Counted from the first letter of the stretch, positions 16,486 through 25,925 are shown. The stretch: DNA of 64,000 nucleotides from Hirschia maritima DSM 19733 (GCF_000378345.1 NZ_KB899544.1:434001-498000); one strand, 5' to 3'. Notes: a model not told the origin generated them from the letters alone. Translations and numbers: made by a program.

Positions 16486-18075
16486 ATGCGCACCACAATT
16501 CTTGTCTTAGCATCCTCACTTATATTGACAAATTGTGGTGGTGGAGGCTCAGGAGGGGGCACTGCGCCAGCAACAAGCCCTACGCAAGTAAATCGTGCAC
16601 CGACTGTAGCTAATGCAAATGCTGATCAAACTGCAACAAATGGCGTTGCATTTTCTTATGACGCGACACAGGCTGGACAAACCTTCAATGATCTGGATGG
16701 TGACGTTCTAACTTATTCGATCTCATATTCCCCAGCGGCCAATGGGCTCACTGATTCAGCTGGGGTTCTTGGTGGAACGCCCGATCAGGTTGGGCTTGTG
16801 ACAGTTACCATCACAGCCAATGATGGGAATGGAGGTAGTGTTTCGGATAGTTTTAATGTTGATGTTCTCGCGCCATCAATTGCAACGAAGCCGAATATAT
16901 TGTTGATAATTTCTGATGATCAGGGGCAAGATTCATCTGCGCAATATTCGCTTTCGTCTGACCATCCTGCTACGCCCGTGTTAAATGATCTGGCGGCTTC
17001 TGGCATTGTGTTTGATAACCTTTGGGTCAACCCTGTTTGTACGCCTACACGTGCAAGCCTGATGACGGGTATTTATGGAAATGACACGGGGGTGCTGGCG
17101 GTAGGTGATCCATTACCTACAAGCGAAACGATCATTCACGAGCTGATAGATAGCGATGCAAATACTGCTGAATATGTTTCAGCATTGATTGGAAAATGGC
17201 ATTTGGGTGGCGGACAATCTGGCCCCAATGATGCTGGGATTGATCATTTCGCTGGAATAATTGGCGGTGGTGTTTCTGATTATTATAGTTGGAATTTCAA
17301 TTTAAATGGAACGACTACGAACAATACAAATTATGTAACATCCGAGATTACCGATCAGGCGATAGATTGGATTGGTAATCAAACAAACCCTTGGTTTTTA
17401 TGGCTTGCTTATAATGCCCCGCATACCCCGTTTCATTTGCCTCCCAACTCGCTTCATTCTCGAACATTGTCAGGTACAACAGCTGATATAAATGCAAATT
17501 CGCGTGAATATTATTTGGCTGCTATTGAGGCAATGGATACGGAAATTGGTCGGTTGTTATCCTCTATGCCGTCGGCTGAACGCGACAATACAATCATTAT
17601 GTTTATCGGTGACAATGGCACGCCGGGGCAGGTGAGAGATCAAGCGGTTTTCCCGAATGGTGCAAAAGGTTCACTTACCCAAGGTGGTGTGAATGTGCCA
17701 ATGATTGTATCGGGGGCCGGTGTATCGCGTGTTGGAGAAAGGGAAACGAGATTGATCAATGGTGTTGATTTTTATTCCACGATTGCTGAACTCGCTGGAA
17801 GTGAAATCGGAAATCAAAATGATAGTGTCAGTTTCGTCAGTGCGCTTAATCAAAGTGGGGCAATCGAACGCGACCATATCTATTCAGAAGTTGAAGATGG
17901 TAGCTGGACAGTGCGCGATGCTCGCTACAAATTAAATGTATCAGCGGCAAATGTAGAGACTTTGTTCGATTTAGAAAATGATCCGCAAGAAAACACAGAT
18001 TTGCTCAGCGGAAGTGGGGATGTCAGCGGCATTAGAGATCCGTTGAGAGCAGCTGGTGACGCATTTCGTCAGTAA
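16486..18075 (+). CDS. Sulfatase lipoprotein with N-terminal cadherin-like module
   Basis: A 529-residue secreted protein. A signal peptide ends in LTNC (cysteine 17; asparagine at -1 is unusual for a lipobox), then a Gly-rich linker and a ~95-residue beta-sandwich-like module (about 45-137; DGDVLTYSISYSP, NDGNGGSVSDSF). The rest is a type I sulfatase: PNILLIISDDQGQ near 143, the formylglycine motif C185-T-P-T-R, GKWHLG, and GDNGTPG. It should hydrolyse sulfate esters, perhaps algal glycans, but needs cysteine oxidation by a maturase not seen here. ATG 16486 has GGAGA upstream. The same N-terminal module begins the di-heme peroxidase at 57993. Confidence 0.88.
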   Translation: MRTTILVLASSLILTNCGGGGSGGGTAPATSPTQVNRAPTVANANADQTATNGVAFSYDATQAGQTFNDLDGDVLTYSISYSPAANGLTDSAGVLGGTPDQVGLVTVTITANDGNGGSVSDSFNVDVLAPSIATKPNILLIISDDQGQDSSAQYSLSSDHPATPVLNDLAASGIVFDNLWVNPVCTPTRASLMTGIYGNDTGVLAVGDPLPTSETIIHELIDSDANTAEYVSALIGKWHLGGGQSGPNDAGIDHFAGIIGGGVSDYYSWNFNLNGTTTNNTNYVTSEITDQAIDWIGNQTNPWFLWLAYNAPHTPFHLPPNSLHSRTLSGTTADINANSREYYLAAIEAMDTEIGRLLSSMPSAERDNTIIMFIGDNGTPGQVRDQAVFPNGAKGSLTQGGVNVPMIVSGAGVSRVGERETRLINGVDFYSTIAELAGSEIGNQNDSVSFVSALNQSGAIERDHIYSEVEDGSWTVRDARYKLNVSAANVETLFDLENDPQENTDLLSGSGDVSGIRDPLRAAGDAFRQ

Positions 18076-18144
18076 ACGAGCAAATTAGGCGTAGTTTTGA
18101 TTTAATCTTCATGTATTCTACGCGCCCAACTGCAGGAGGTGCGT

Positions 18145-18603
18145 TTGAAAATTGAAGTGACTGGCGGTGATTTTCTTCCCCATCCTAAAGCTAAATTTGG
18201 ACGTTCGGGCATGCAGCTTTATGTTGGTGATGGTGGAAAGATGAAGCCAGTGAGTTATCGGCCTGAAGATATTATTGCGGTGAAAATACGCGATGGTTTT
18301 ATTATTCGTTGGTGGGATAAATCCAGTGATTGGACCAAAGCTATTTTAGCTTCTGGCTTGGCAGGATTACCTGGAGCAGGGGCTAATTTTATGTTGCCTG
18401 AATTTGTCTGGGGGCAAAAAGCGATCGTCACGTGGGCTAATTCTATTATTGGTGGAGTAGCCGCGACAGCTGCAATCAAAAACTCAAGGCGTGTCCGCTT
18501 TCACGCACAATTTGCAGACGGTACGAAGCTAAAAGCAAAAGCCGAGCAGCGTGAACTTAATGAAAAGATCACCAAGCTATTGGCAATGCGGATCAGTAGG
18601 TAA
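18145..18603 (+). CDS. Hypothetical protein with hydrophobic centre
   Basis: A 152-residue protein of unrecognised family. It has a polar N-terminal part (IEVTGGDFLPHPKAKFGRSG), a central region of two hydrophobic stretches (~70-115), then a basic C-terminus. The start is inferred as TTG at 18145 from AGGAGG at 18134-18139 with 5-bp spacing; GTG at 18139 overlaps that SD and is less likely. The gene is 70 bp after the sulfatase and ends in a terminator, so may share its transcript. Function unknown. Confidence 0.6.
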   Translation: MKIEVTGGDFLPHPKAKFGRSGMQLYVGDGGKMKPVSYRPEDIIAVKIRDGFIIRWWDKSSDWTKAILASGLAGLPGAGANFMLPEFVWGQKAIVTWANSIIGGVAATAAIKNSRRVRFHAQFADGTKLKAKAEQRELNEKITKLLAMRISR

Positions 18604-18607
18604 TTTT

Positions 18608-18640
18608 AAAAGGGCTTTCAATTAAACCGAAAGCCCTTTT
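18608..18640. terminator. Bidirectional terminator between convergent genes
   Basis: Perfect stem AAAAGGGCTTTC with GAAAGCCCTTTT and a 9-base loop. It lies between the hypothetical gene (plus) and the acyltransferase (minus) and has A/T ends suiting both. Confidence 0.88.
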
Positions 18641-18659
18641 CGTTTGTATTGGAAGAGGC

Positions 18660-19829
18660 TTACGCCTGCGCTGCCTGCTGAGCTTCATCGGGAAGTTTCT
18701 TTGAAAGTTTCTTACCCAACTTGATGAATGGTTTTTCGATGATCTGATTGATGATCCAAGCACCAATTAGTGAAGATACGAGAACAATGACAACCATGGC
18801 ATTACCTACAAGAGGTGAAACAACATCATTGAGACCATCCTCTCCTTGAACGAGTCCCAAAATGTCCACAACGTTTTTTAAAACGATAATGATCAACAAG
18901 TGTATTAGGTAGACGCCATAGGAGACGACCCCAAGAAAACGGAATGGTTTGGAGGTTAGGACTGTGTTGAGTGCGCTAGTTTCTTGGATAGCTAAGCTTG
19001 TGATGAAAAAAGCAAATATAAATGGCGCTAGGAAAGTAATTGGGTTGCCTGCAGCACCTACGTGTAAAATCCATAGAACCAATAGTAACCCAAGATATTG
19101 GGCAGCTTTAAACTTGTTTGAATGACTTTTAACCAGTTGAGAGTCTAGTAAATGTTCAGCCAACCCTCTCATAGAGACACCAAGAGAGAAGCCGAAAATA
19201 GCTCGGATGGCACCGAATTGATAAGACGAGTCTAGCGCGTCAACTTTGGAAACTGAAAACAATATGCCACCAAAAGTGAGACCGAGCGCTGCCCAAAGAA
19301 GTGGTCGGTATTTATTTGTTAGGCCGAGTGCTGACACAATGAAGAAGAAAAAGTACGCAACTGCTTCAGCAGAAATACTCCACGAAGGAAGGTTAAACGC
19401 ATTATTAGGCGTTATCCCTGTGGAGTGTAGAAGGAAAATATTTGCGAATAGCTGGGTCCAAAAGGGTTCGTTGGTTTCTGTAAGTTTCCCTGACACCATT
19501 CCTGAAGCGGATAGCTTTAAAACCACAAAATGCAGCAGTATGAAAAGCGCAAGATAGAAAAAATGCAGCGGATAAATGCGGAAGAAACGCGAGATCCCGT
19601 AAGCTATTTTGTCTTCACTTGTTTGCATGTTGCCGATGTATCTGTTGGCAATCACAAATCCGGATAGAACAAAAAACAGATCGACGAAGAGCCAAGAATT
19701 TTGTACAATGGAGACATCTTGTAGGCTGTGCGTCCACGTTGCATGGAATATAAGAACCATACAGGCGGCTAGGCCGCGAAGACCTTCAAGTCCAACAAAG
19801 AAACGCTTATTAGTTGAAGAGTTTGTCAT
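18660..19829 (-). CDS. Membrane acyltransferase, family 3 (OafA-like)
   Basis: A 389-residue protein with about ten membrane helices. It begins RFFVGLEGLRGLAACMVLIFHATW (about residues 9-32; arginine and histidine of the family motif visible) and carries LFFVLSGFVIANRY near residue 52. This is the OafA/ExoZ group, which acetylates lipopolysaccharide O-antigen or exopolysaccharide. The C-terminus (KKLSKKLPDEAQQAAQA) is cytoplasmic and charged. It is a second family-3 acyltransferase in the window but of a different subgroup from 942-2090. Divergent from an iron/2-oxoglutarate oxygenase-like gene. Confidence 0.87.
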   Translation of the reverse strand: MTNSSTNKRFFVGLEGLRGLAACMVLIFHATWTHSLQDVSIVQNSWLFVDLFFVLSGFVIANRYIGNMQTSEDKIAYGISRFFRIYPLHFFYLALFILLHFVVLKLSASGMVSGKLTETNEPFWTQLFANIFLLHSTGITPNNAFNLPSWSISAEAVAYFFFFIVSALGLTNKYRPLLWAALGLTFGGILFSVSKVDALDSSYQFGAIRAIFGFSLGVSMRGLAEHLLDSQLVKSHSNKFKAAQYLGLLLVLWILHVGAAGNPITFLAPFIFAFFITSLAIQETSALNTVLTSKPFRFLGVVSYGVYLIHLLIIIVLKNVVDILGLVQGEDGLNDVVSPLVGNAMVVIVLVSSLIGAWIINQIIEKPFIKLGKKLSKKLPDEAQQAAQA

Positions 19830-19937
19830 GAAAACTCCAAATTAGTGAATATTATCAGCAGTATAACGACAATTTGTTGACTTATAACATCTTTGTGATT
19901 TTAAAGAAGCAGGAATTACATTTTCTTGGAGAGAATT

Positions 19938-20900
19938 ATGGGGGCAATTGTAGATAAGTGGTTAAATGGTGAGACAGAGGACTTTGGAAAGAAAGTTCTT
20001 CACGGTGCTCACAATTTGCTAACTGACTCAGATACAGGGCATTTGTTTTCACACGATGCTCTGGCCGAATTGATCGATACCATAGACGATTCTCAATTAG
20101 ATATTGTTACCATGGGGTATGGTAAGCATGAGCCCAATTCTTGGGTTGGTGGTCACAGAGGAAAACTTTCCGGCAAAGAACTCATGGATGCGGTTCGTGA
20201 AGGGCGGTTATGGGTCAACCTTCGTCATGCCATGAACACCGAAGATGAGTACATTAAAGTTCAAAACAAGATGTTCGATCATCTTAGCGAGATGATCCCG
20301 GGCTTTAAGCCGTATTCTGTGTATGGATCTATCCTGATTTCTTCTCCAAATGCTAAAGTTTATTACCATGCCGATCCGGGTGAAGTTATTCTTTGGCACA
20401 TCAGCGGTGAAAAGCGCGTTAGCTGTTATCCAAATAAAGCTCCATTTCTAGACGATGAAACTTATGAGGGGTTGATCCTTTCTGAGAATAGCGAAGAGCT
20501 GCCATATGAAGAGTGGTTTGATGATCACGCTGCATTTATTGATCTGAAGCCCGGTGAATTTGTAAGTTGGCCGCACTCTTCGCCGCACAAAGTGGACAAT
20601 GGTAATTCTCTCAATGTGTCGATCACGACAGAGTTTACAACATTGGCAAGTCAGATGAGGCATGGTGCACGCTACGCCAATGGAATGTTACGACGTCGTT
20701 TCAACGCTAATCCATCCTTTGACAAGATGGGCACCGTTCACACAATGGCTAAGTTTGCGGCATCATTACCTATGCGCGCAATGAAGGTGAAGACAGGTAA
20801 TGAGCAGGTTCACAAGGATCACTTTGTCGTAGATCGCGGATCTGAGAACTGTCTGAACTGGTTTGAAGAACCTATCCCGCGTTCAGAGCGTGTTTTGTAA
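19938..20900 (+). CDS. Cupin-fold (JmjC/aspartyl-hydroxylase-like) protein
   Basis: A 320-residue soluble protein. A likely metal site is visible: His144-x-Asp146 in KVYYHADPGEVILWHIS, and a distal histidine in FVSWPHSSPHKVDNG (213 or 217). HxD...H with a double-stranded beta-helix pattern fits the iron(II)/2-oxoglutarate oxygenase or cupin_8 (JmjC-like) superfamily. The substrate is unknown. ATG at 19938 has GGAGAG just upstream and is chosen over TTG at 19926. The divergent neighbour is a surface-glycan acyltransferase, so cell-envelope modification is a possible theme. A terminator follows. Confidence 0.7.
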   Translation: MGAIVDKWLNGETEDFGKKVLHGAHNLLTDSDTGHLFSHDALAELIDTIDDSQLDIVTMGYGKHEPNSWVGGHRGKLSGKELMDAVREGRLWVNLRHAMNTEDEYIKVQNKMFDHLSEMIPGFKPYSVYGSILISSPNAKVYYHADPGEVILWHISGEKRVSCYPNKAPFLDDETYEGLILSENSEELPYEEWFDDHAAFIDLKPGEFVSWPHSSPHKVDNGNSLNVSITTEFTTLASQMRHGARYANGMLRRRFNANPSFDKMGTVHTMAKFAASLPMRAMKVKTGNEQVHKDHFVVDRGSENCLNWFEEPIPRSERVL

Positions 20901-20962
20901 AAAGTAAAACAATGAGCCTGTATCTGAGCTGTGTGTAAGGCTTGATGGGGCCAGTAAACAAA

Positions 20963-20998
20963 AAACCCGCGAAGCATGAGCTTTGCGGGTTTAGTTTT
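20963..20998. terminator. Terminator between the cupin-fold gene and ctrA
   Basis: Stem AAACCCGCGAAGC with GCTTTGCGGGTTT (one G-T pair), loop ATGA, then a T-rich tail. It lies between convergent genes and may serve both. Confidence 0.88.
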
Positions 20999-21053
20999 TC
21001 GGTCTTAGCCATTCCCAATTAAATGGGAGAATAAGGGGATGCAGAAGAGGGGT

Positions 21054-21755
21054 TTAAGCCGCGTCCACTGCTACTTGAGGTGATGGGTCACGAAGAACGT
21101 AACCACGGCCCCAGACTGTTTCGATGAAATGGTCACCGCCTGTTGCTTTTTGTAGTTTCTTGCGAAGCTTACAAATGAACACATCGATGATTTTCAGTTC
21201 TGGCTCGTCCATTCCACCATACAGGTGGTTTAGGAACATCTCTTTTGTAAGGGTCGTACCCTTGCGTAGAGAAAGAAGCTCGAACATTTGGTATTCTTTA
21301 CCAGTCAAGTGAACGCGTTGGCCTTTCACTTCAACTGTTTTAGCATCCAAGTTCACAAGGATGTCGCCTGTACGGATAACGCTCTCAGCGTGTCCTTTAG
21401 AACGGCGAACAATCGCTGTAATACGGGCGATAAGCTCGTCTTTATTGAACGGCTTTGTGAGGTAGTCGTCAGCACCATAACCAAGTGTTTTCACCTTGGC
21501 TTCAATGTCTGGGTTACCAGACAAGATCAACACAGGTGTGTTGATGCGCGACATGCGCAGCTGCTTCAGAACCTCATAACCAGAAATATCTGGTAGAGAT
21601 AAATCAAGGATAATGAGGTCGTATTCGTATACCTTACCAAGGTCTACGCCTTCTTCCCCCAAATCCGTGATGTAGATGTTAAAGCCAGCGGCTTTCAACA
21701 TTAGGTCGATACTGCGTGCTACCGCATCATCGTCTTCAATCAACAAGACCCGCAT
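21054..21755 (-). CDS. ctrA: Cell-cycle master regulator CtrA
   Basis: A 233-residue OmpR/PhoB-type response regulator. Receiver domain: acidic Asp8-Asp10, phospho-acceptor Asp51 ([10 protein letters not shown]), and lysine in YLTKPF. C-terminal winged helix from ~125 ([42 protein letters not shown]). The near-identity of these stretches to Caulobacter CtrA as I remember it, plus the fliI neighbour, makes this call firm. CtrA-P binds TTAA-N7-TTAA, represses replication initiation and activates flagellar and division genes. The start is the ATG at 21755 (MRVLLIEDD). The upstream region holds CtrA-like half-sites and GANTC methylation sites. The C-terminus ends in alanines (VAVDAA), as for CtrA degraded by ClpXP. 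Confidence 0.97.
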   Translation of the reverse strand: MRVLLIEDDDAVARSIDLMLKAAGFNIYITDLGEEGVDLGKVYEYDLIILDLSLPDISGYEVLKQLRMSRINTPVLILSGNPDIEAKVKTLGYGADDYLTKPFNKDELIARITAIVRRSKGHAESVIRTGDILVNLDAKTVEVKGQRVHLTGKEYQMFELLSLRKGTTLTKEMFLNHLYGGMDEPELKIIDVFICKLRKKLQKATGGDHFIETVWGRGYVLRDPSPQVAVDAA

Positions 21756-21766
21756 TAGGCTCTCCC

Positions 21767-22026
21767 GAATCACTTTCGTCTATATGGACGTATTAACCAT
21801 TAACAATCAAGCATATTAATTCTTTAAGAATGGTTAACGCGTCTTCACACATCTTTGCGATACCTTAATTAAGGCACGTAAAGTTGTGAAAAAATTCTTC
21901 AAAATAATCTGCAAATTCTGATCAGAGAATCGCTTGCGTTAACTCTAGCTTAGGGCAATGGGAACATTCTGCCGAGTCAGAAAAACAAGTATATTTAGCG
22001 TTTACGCTATTGACTCAAAACGACTC
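21767..22026. promoter_or_regulatory. ctrA/fliI divergent control region with CtrA half-sites and GANTC sites
   Basis: Between the divergent ctrA and fliI starts lie: TTAACCAT at 21793-21800 running into TTAA at 21800-21803; TTAA-N6-TTAA at 21824-21837; and TTAATTAA at 21865-21872. Five GANTC (CcrM methylation) sites are at 21767, 21927, 21974, 22012 and 22022. In Caulobacter, ctrA is autoregulated by CtrA and timed by GANTC methylation. The same sites could drive fliI. An exact TTAA-N7-TTAA is not present. Confidence 0.55.
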
Positions 22027-22044
22027 GGTGAAGGTTAAAGTTCT

Positions 22045-23490
22045 GTGCTTCAACAAGCTATAAAAGATATAAAATCACTTGAGAAACAATTGTTTGAAGG
22101 GCGTGTGGTCGCGATCGAAGGGTTGCGGATAGAGGCTACTGGACCCGCCGAAGCATTGCGTCTTGGAGCATATGCTCGCTTTGGTGGAAAGGATGGACCA
22201 CGGGGAGAGCTGGTTGGATTTGAAGGTGAAAGAGCTGTTTTTCTAGCATGTGATGATGTGGAGGGGTTACGCCCTGGGGCATCTGTGTGTTTTTCTGCAG
22301 CTGATGCTGTTGTAAGGGTATCCAACTCATGGTTGGGCCGAGTTGTCGACGCTTTTGGAGCACCAGTAGACGGTGGCTCTTCACTTTCTGAAGGTTCAAT
22401 ATCCAGACAGATTAAGGCTTTGCCTCCTCCAGCGCATTCGCGCGCGCGTGTGTCCGAGCCAATGTCTTTAGGTGTTAGAGCTCTAGATGGCTTTGCGCCT
22501 TGTGCAGTCGGGCAGAGAATGGGGCTGTTTGCTGGTTCTGGGGTCGGTAAATCTACTTTAATGTCCATGCTCGCGAGAAACGCGCAGGCTGATATAGTCG
22601 TTATTGGATTAATCGGTGAACGTGGCCGGGAGGTGAGAGAGTTTGTTGAAGATACTCTTGGACCGGAAGGGCTTGCCAGATCGGTAATCATTTCTGCAAC
22701 ATCTGATGAAGCAGCCCCTCGGCGTCGCCGAGCAGCTTGGATGACTATGTCTGTTGCTGAACATTTTCGGGATCAAGGTTTTAAAGTTTTGTGCCTTTTA
22801 GATTCCGTCACGCGGTTTGCTATGGCGCAACGTGAAATAGGATTAGCTGCTGGTGAACCGCCGACAACCAAAGGGTATACGCCTTCTGTTTTTGCAGAGT
22901 TACCAAAATTGTTAGAGCGAGCAGGACCAGGGCAGATTGTTCCTGCAGGTCAGCCACAAGGGCAGATTACGGGTTTATTCACTGTGTTGGTGGATGGAGA
23001 CGATCACAACGAACCCGTTGCTGATGCTGTACGTGGTATATTGGATGGTCATATCGTAATGGATAGAAAGATCGCAGAGCGTGGTCGTTATCCTGCCATT
23101 GATGTGTTGAAATCTTTGTCGCGATTGGCAAGTCATCTTTATTCCCCCGAAACAGCAGAAATTGCGCGACAGGCACGGAAGATGATGTCTTTGTATTCGG
23201 ACATGGAAGAATTGGTGCGTATTGGTGCGTATGTACGCGGAGCTGATCCGGAAGTTGATCGTGCTGTTCAGCTATCTCCCGAAATTGAAAAAATTCTTAC
23301 ACAACATGTTGGGGATAATGCGCCTGCCGAAGAGACCTTCGAAATGCTGGCACAAGTGTTGGGGATGGGGATTGAGCAGCCAGAACCCAATCCTCATATT
23401 CATGCGGCAGGGGCAGCAATGGCTGCTCAAGGCGGAGAACGCCGAAGTGAGAACAGAGCTTCACTTGCGCGTCAATTGAGCGGCAACTAG
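22045..23490 (+). CDS. fliI: Flagellar export ATPase FliI
   Basis: A 481-residue F1-beta-like ATPase of the flagellar type III export apparatus. Walker A is in GLFAGSGVGKSTLMSML (about residue 173); the Walker B strand follows in KVLCLLDSVTRFAMAQREIGLAAGEPP. The C-terminal region has the expected helical domain. FliI forms a hexamer at the base of the export gate and, with FliH (FlbE here) and FliJ, feeds subunits. The start is GTG at 22045 with AAGG 10 bp upstream. First gene of fliI-fliJ, divergent from ctrA as in Caulobacter. Confidence 0.96.
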   Translation: MLQQAIKDIKSLEKQLFEGRVVAIEGLRIEATGPAEALRLGAYARFGGKDGPRGELVGFEGERAVFLACDDVEGLRPGASVCFSAADAVVRVSNSWLGRVVDAFGAPVDGGSSLSEGSISRQIKALPPPAHSRARVSEPMSLGVRALDGFAPCAVGQRMGLFAGSGVGKSTLMSMLARNAQADIVVIGLIGERGREVREFVEDTLGPEGLARSVIISATSDEAAPRRRRAAWMTMSVAEHFRDQGFKVLCLLDSVTRFAMAQREIGLAAGEPPTTKGYTPSVFAELPKLLERAGPGQIVPAGQPQGQITGLFTVLVDGDDHNEPVADAVRGILDGHIVMDRKIAERGRYPAIDVLKSLSRLASHLYSPETAEIARQARKMMSLYSDMEELVRIGAYVRGADPEVDRAVQLSPEIEKILTQHVGDNAPAEETFEMLAQVLGMGIEQPEPNPHIHAAGAAMAAQGGERRSENRASLARQLSGN

Positions 23491-23547
23491 CTCAAAATTC
23501 TCTTTTTTCTTTACTTGTTTTTGTAGTTTCATCGTCAGGATATAATC

Positions 23548-23958
23548 ATGAACTCCTTGCCTACTCTTATTAAGCTTGCGCAAAGAAACATCGATGCTAT
23601 CGGCGTGGAAATAGCTAAAGGGCAGGCCCGTATTGAAGAATTGCGCCTTCAAAAAGAGACCTCTGCTACAAAAGTTGAAGTTGAAAAAGCGTTGGCTTCA
23701 GACGGTTTAGCGTTAAACCTGCTTGGTGGTATGCCAGTATTTATTGAGCGTCAAAAATGGCAACAAGAACAAATTGATATTCAGATTGCAGAAATTCAAA
23801 AAGGTATGGAAGAGGTAAGAGAAAGATTGATCGCGGCATATCGTGAAAAATCGAAGCTAGAAAACCTTGCTACTCAATATCAAGAGAAAGAAAGAAAAGA
23901 ATTGGCTTTGAAAGAGCAAGCAATGCTCGACGAGGCTGCTCTTACGCGCCGCGCCTAA
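23548..23958 (+). CDS. fliJ: Flagellar export chaperone/stalk protein FliJ
   Basis: A 136-residue, almost wholly helical and charged protein with coiled-coil pattern across residues 5-130 (IEVAKGQARIEELRLQK-like heptads; YQEKERKELALKEQAML). This size, composition and position straight after fliI identify FliJ, which links the FliI hexamer to FlhA. ATG at 23548 has AGGA upstream. Its stop overlaps by 4 bases the stop of the convergent GGDEF-EAL gene. Confidence 0.88.
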   Translation: MNSLPTLIKLAQRNIDAIGVEIAKGQARIEELRLQKETSATKVEVEKALASDGLALNLLGGMPVFIERQKWQQEQIDIQIAEIQKGMEEVRERLIAAYREKSKLENLATQYQEKERKELALKEQAMLDEAALTRRA

Positions 23959-25925
23959 GAGGCATTAGCAGAACTATTGGCAGTGGGTTCATTCATCACT
24001 TCAGCAAAAGCTTGTGCAGCTGTTGGTGATAAAGGTTTACTGAAATAATAGCCCTGTATGAAATGAAGATCCAATTTGTCTACAAGTTGTAGCTGCCTTT
24101 CCGTTTCGACCCCCTCAACAACACAATCAAGATCAAGGTTCTTACATAGAGCTGCGATAGTTCTAACAATATTGAGGTCGGCTTTATTGCGAGCCATATC
24201 CTTGATAAAAGCGCGATCAATTTTGAGGCGATTGATCGGCATTTTTTGAACATAACTTAGGCTTGAATAGCCTGTGCCAAAGTCATCAAGGGCTAAAGCG
24301 AATCCTTCGCTACGAATGTAGTGTAGAGATTCAATCACACGATCAAAATCCTGCATGATCATGGATTCAGTGATTTCAAAGACAATGCGCTTAGGTGATA
24401 TACCTGCTTTGTGAACTTTCTTTACAAGATGCTCCATGCTAGATGGAGAAGAAAGAAGAACTGCAGAAAGATTGAATGCCATATACACATCATTAGGCCA
24501 ATTTTTCATACCTTCCAGAGCACGGTCCATAAGAATATTTGTGAGACTTCTGATGCTACCTGATTGTTCAGCAGATATAATAAAATCGCTCGGTGGAACT
24601 TGCCCAAGGATTGGGTTGTACCAGCGCGCTAGTGCTTCAAAACCTTTTACTCGGTTTTCTCGTGTATCTACAATTGGTTGGAATTCCACATATAATTCAT
24701 CTGCTAGGTTGGCTTCAGTTAAACCTTTTTCAAGCGCTGCAGCATCGCGGATGGTGTTTTCATGATCTTCGGAAAAGAAAACAGGAATTCCTTTAGTGTG
24801 TTGTTTGGCATAGCATAAAGCATAATCAGCTCTATCAAGCAGGACTGAACGATTTCTACCGGCATGTGGGAAACGGGCCAAGCCAATTGTGCCACCAATG
24901 TTTGCTATACCTTCCTCCAATCTGAAGGGGTCTCTCAGCATCGTACAAACATCTTCGCAGATCTTCATCATTGAAAGATCATCTAACGGGTCGAGGAATA
25001 GAAGTCCAAATTCATCTCCTCCCAATCGACCCACGATTACATTAGTTCCTAGGCGATGAGTGAGGCGTTTGGCTGTCGAGACTAAGAGGTGATCACCTGC
25101 TGCATGGCCGAAAACATCATTTACGGGTTTGAAGCCGTCTAGATCTAGGAGGGCGAGAACAAACTCACTGTCATCTTCGCTATAATCTTCGATTGTGTCA
25201 TCGAGTGTTTGAAAGAAACTTCGTCTATTGGGCAATTTGGTGAGGGGGTCTGTATTGGCGAGCCTGAGCGTTTCGGCATTTAGTTGAGCCATTCTTTGGC
25301 TTTGGCCTAATAGAGCTTTTTGGTGTGAGACAATGTCAGATTGACTCTTCGCATTGCTTAAAACTGCTATGTGCAAGACTGATGCGACAAAGAATAAATT
25401 TAATGCCGATATGGCGTAAATTGGATCGAACTTGAACAGGAGATAGATGATTGTTGTCGGCATTGTCGTGAGGAGCATTGCCTTGGCTGCCTGTGGAACC
25501 GCCAGTAAAGTCATCGCTCCACCAATAACAGTGACGCCAGCAAAAAAGACGACTAATCCTCGTAAAGCCGCATCACCATTTTCAAACAACATCACGTTCC
25601 AACAAAAAATGAAGAGCGCAAAGATAGGTGAAATCATCACCGACATTTTCAATCGTTTGATGACTTGTGCATCGTTTAGAGCGACAGCTCTATTCGGCAA
25701 TGCTTGAGGTAATCTAGCTAAGCTAACTGCAAATAATACTGCAGGAACTGGGTACAAAAGATAGGCCGGAATTAGGTCGTGATAGGCGATACACATACCT
25801 AAGCTAGCTAAACTCACTAGGAAATAGTTTAGCGGTAATTGTGTTTTAATAGCATCATAGCGAGCACGGTTAAGTTCTGGCTCGTTCGGATTGATATGAA
25901 AATGAGATAAAAATCTCGAAAACAC
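23955..25925 (-). CDS. Membrane GGDEF-EAL cyclic-di-GMP enzyme
   Basis: A 656-residue protein: about six N-terminal membrane helices (30-190), GGDEF domain (~220-380; GGDEF intact at 302-306) and EAL domain (~400-645; EAL at 430-432, then FNLSA, ITESM, LDDFGTGYSS, LKIDRAF, VEGVE). All usual phosphodiesterase residues are visible, so breakdown of c-di-GMP is likely; the GGDEF site also looks intact, but the inhibitory RxxD five residues upstream is absent. Start is GTG at 25925 with AGGAG 8 bp upstream; both lie in hairpin arms (see the regulatory entry). Its position inside the motility cluster suggests a role in the swimming/attachment switch. Confidence 0.93.
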   Translation of the reverse strand: MFSRFLSHFHINPNEPELNRARYDAIKTQLPLNYFLVSLASLGMCIAYHDLIPAYLLYPVPAVLFAVSLARLPQALPNRAVALNDAQVIKRLKMSVMISPIFALFIFCWNVMLFENGDAALRGLVVFFAGVTVIGGAMTLLAVPQAAKAMLLTTMPTTIIYLLFKFDPIYAISALNLFFVASVLHIAVLSNAKSQSDIVSHQKALLGQSQRMAQLNAETLRLANTDPLTKLPNRRSFFQTLDDTIEDYSEDDSEFVLALLDLDGFKPVNDVFGHAAGDHLLVSTAKRLTHRLGTNVIVGRLGGDEFGLLFLDPLDDLSMMKICEDVCTMLRDPFRLEEGIANIGGTIGLARFPHAGRNRSVLLDRADYALCYAKQHTKGIPVFFSEDHENTIRDAAALEKGLTEANLADELYVEFQPIVDTRENRVKGFEALARWYNPILGQVPPSDFIISAEQSGSIRSLTNILMDRALEGMKNWPNDVYMAFNLSAVLLSSPSSMEHLVKKVHKAGISPKRIVFEITESMIMQDFDRVIESLHYIRSEGFALALDDFGTGYSSLSYVQKMPINRLKIDRAFIKDMARNKADLNIVRTIAALCKNLDLDCVVEGVETERQLQLVDKLDLHFIQGYYFSKPLSPTAAQAFAEVMNEPTANSSANAS

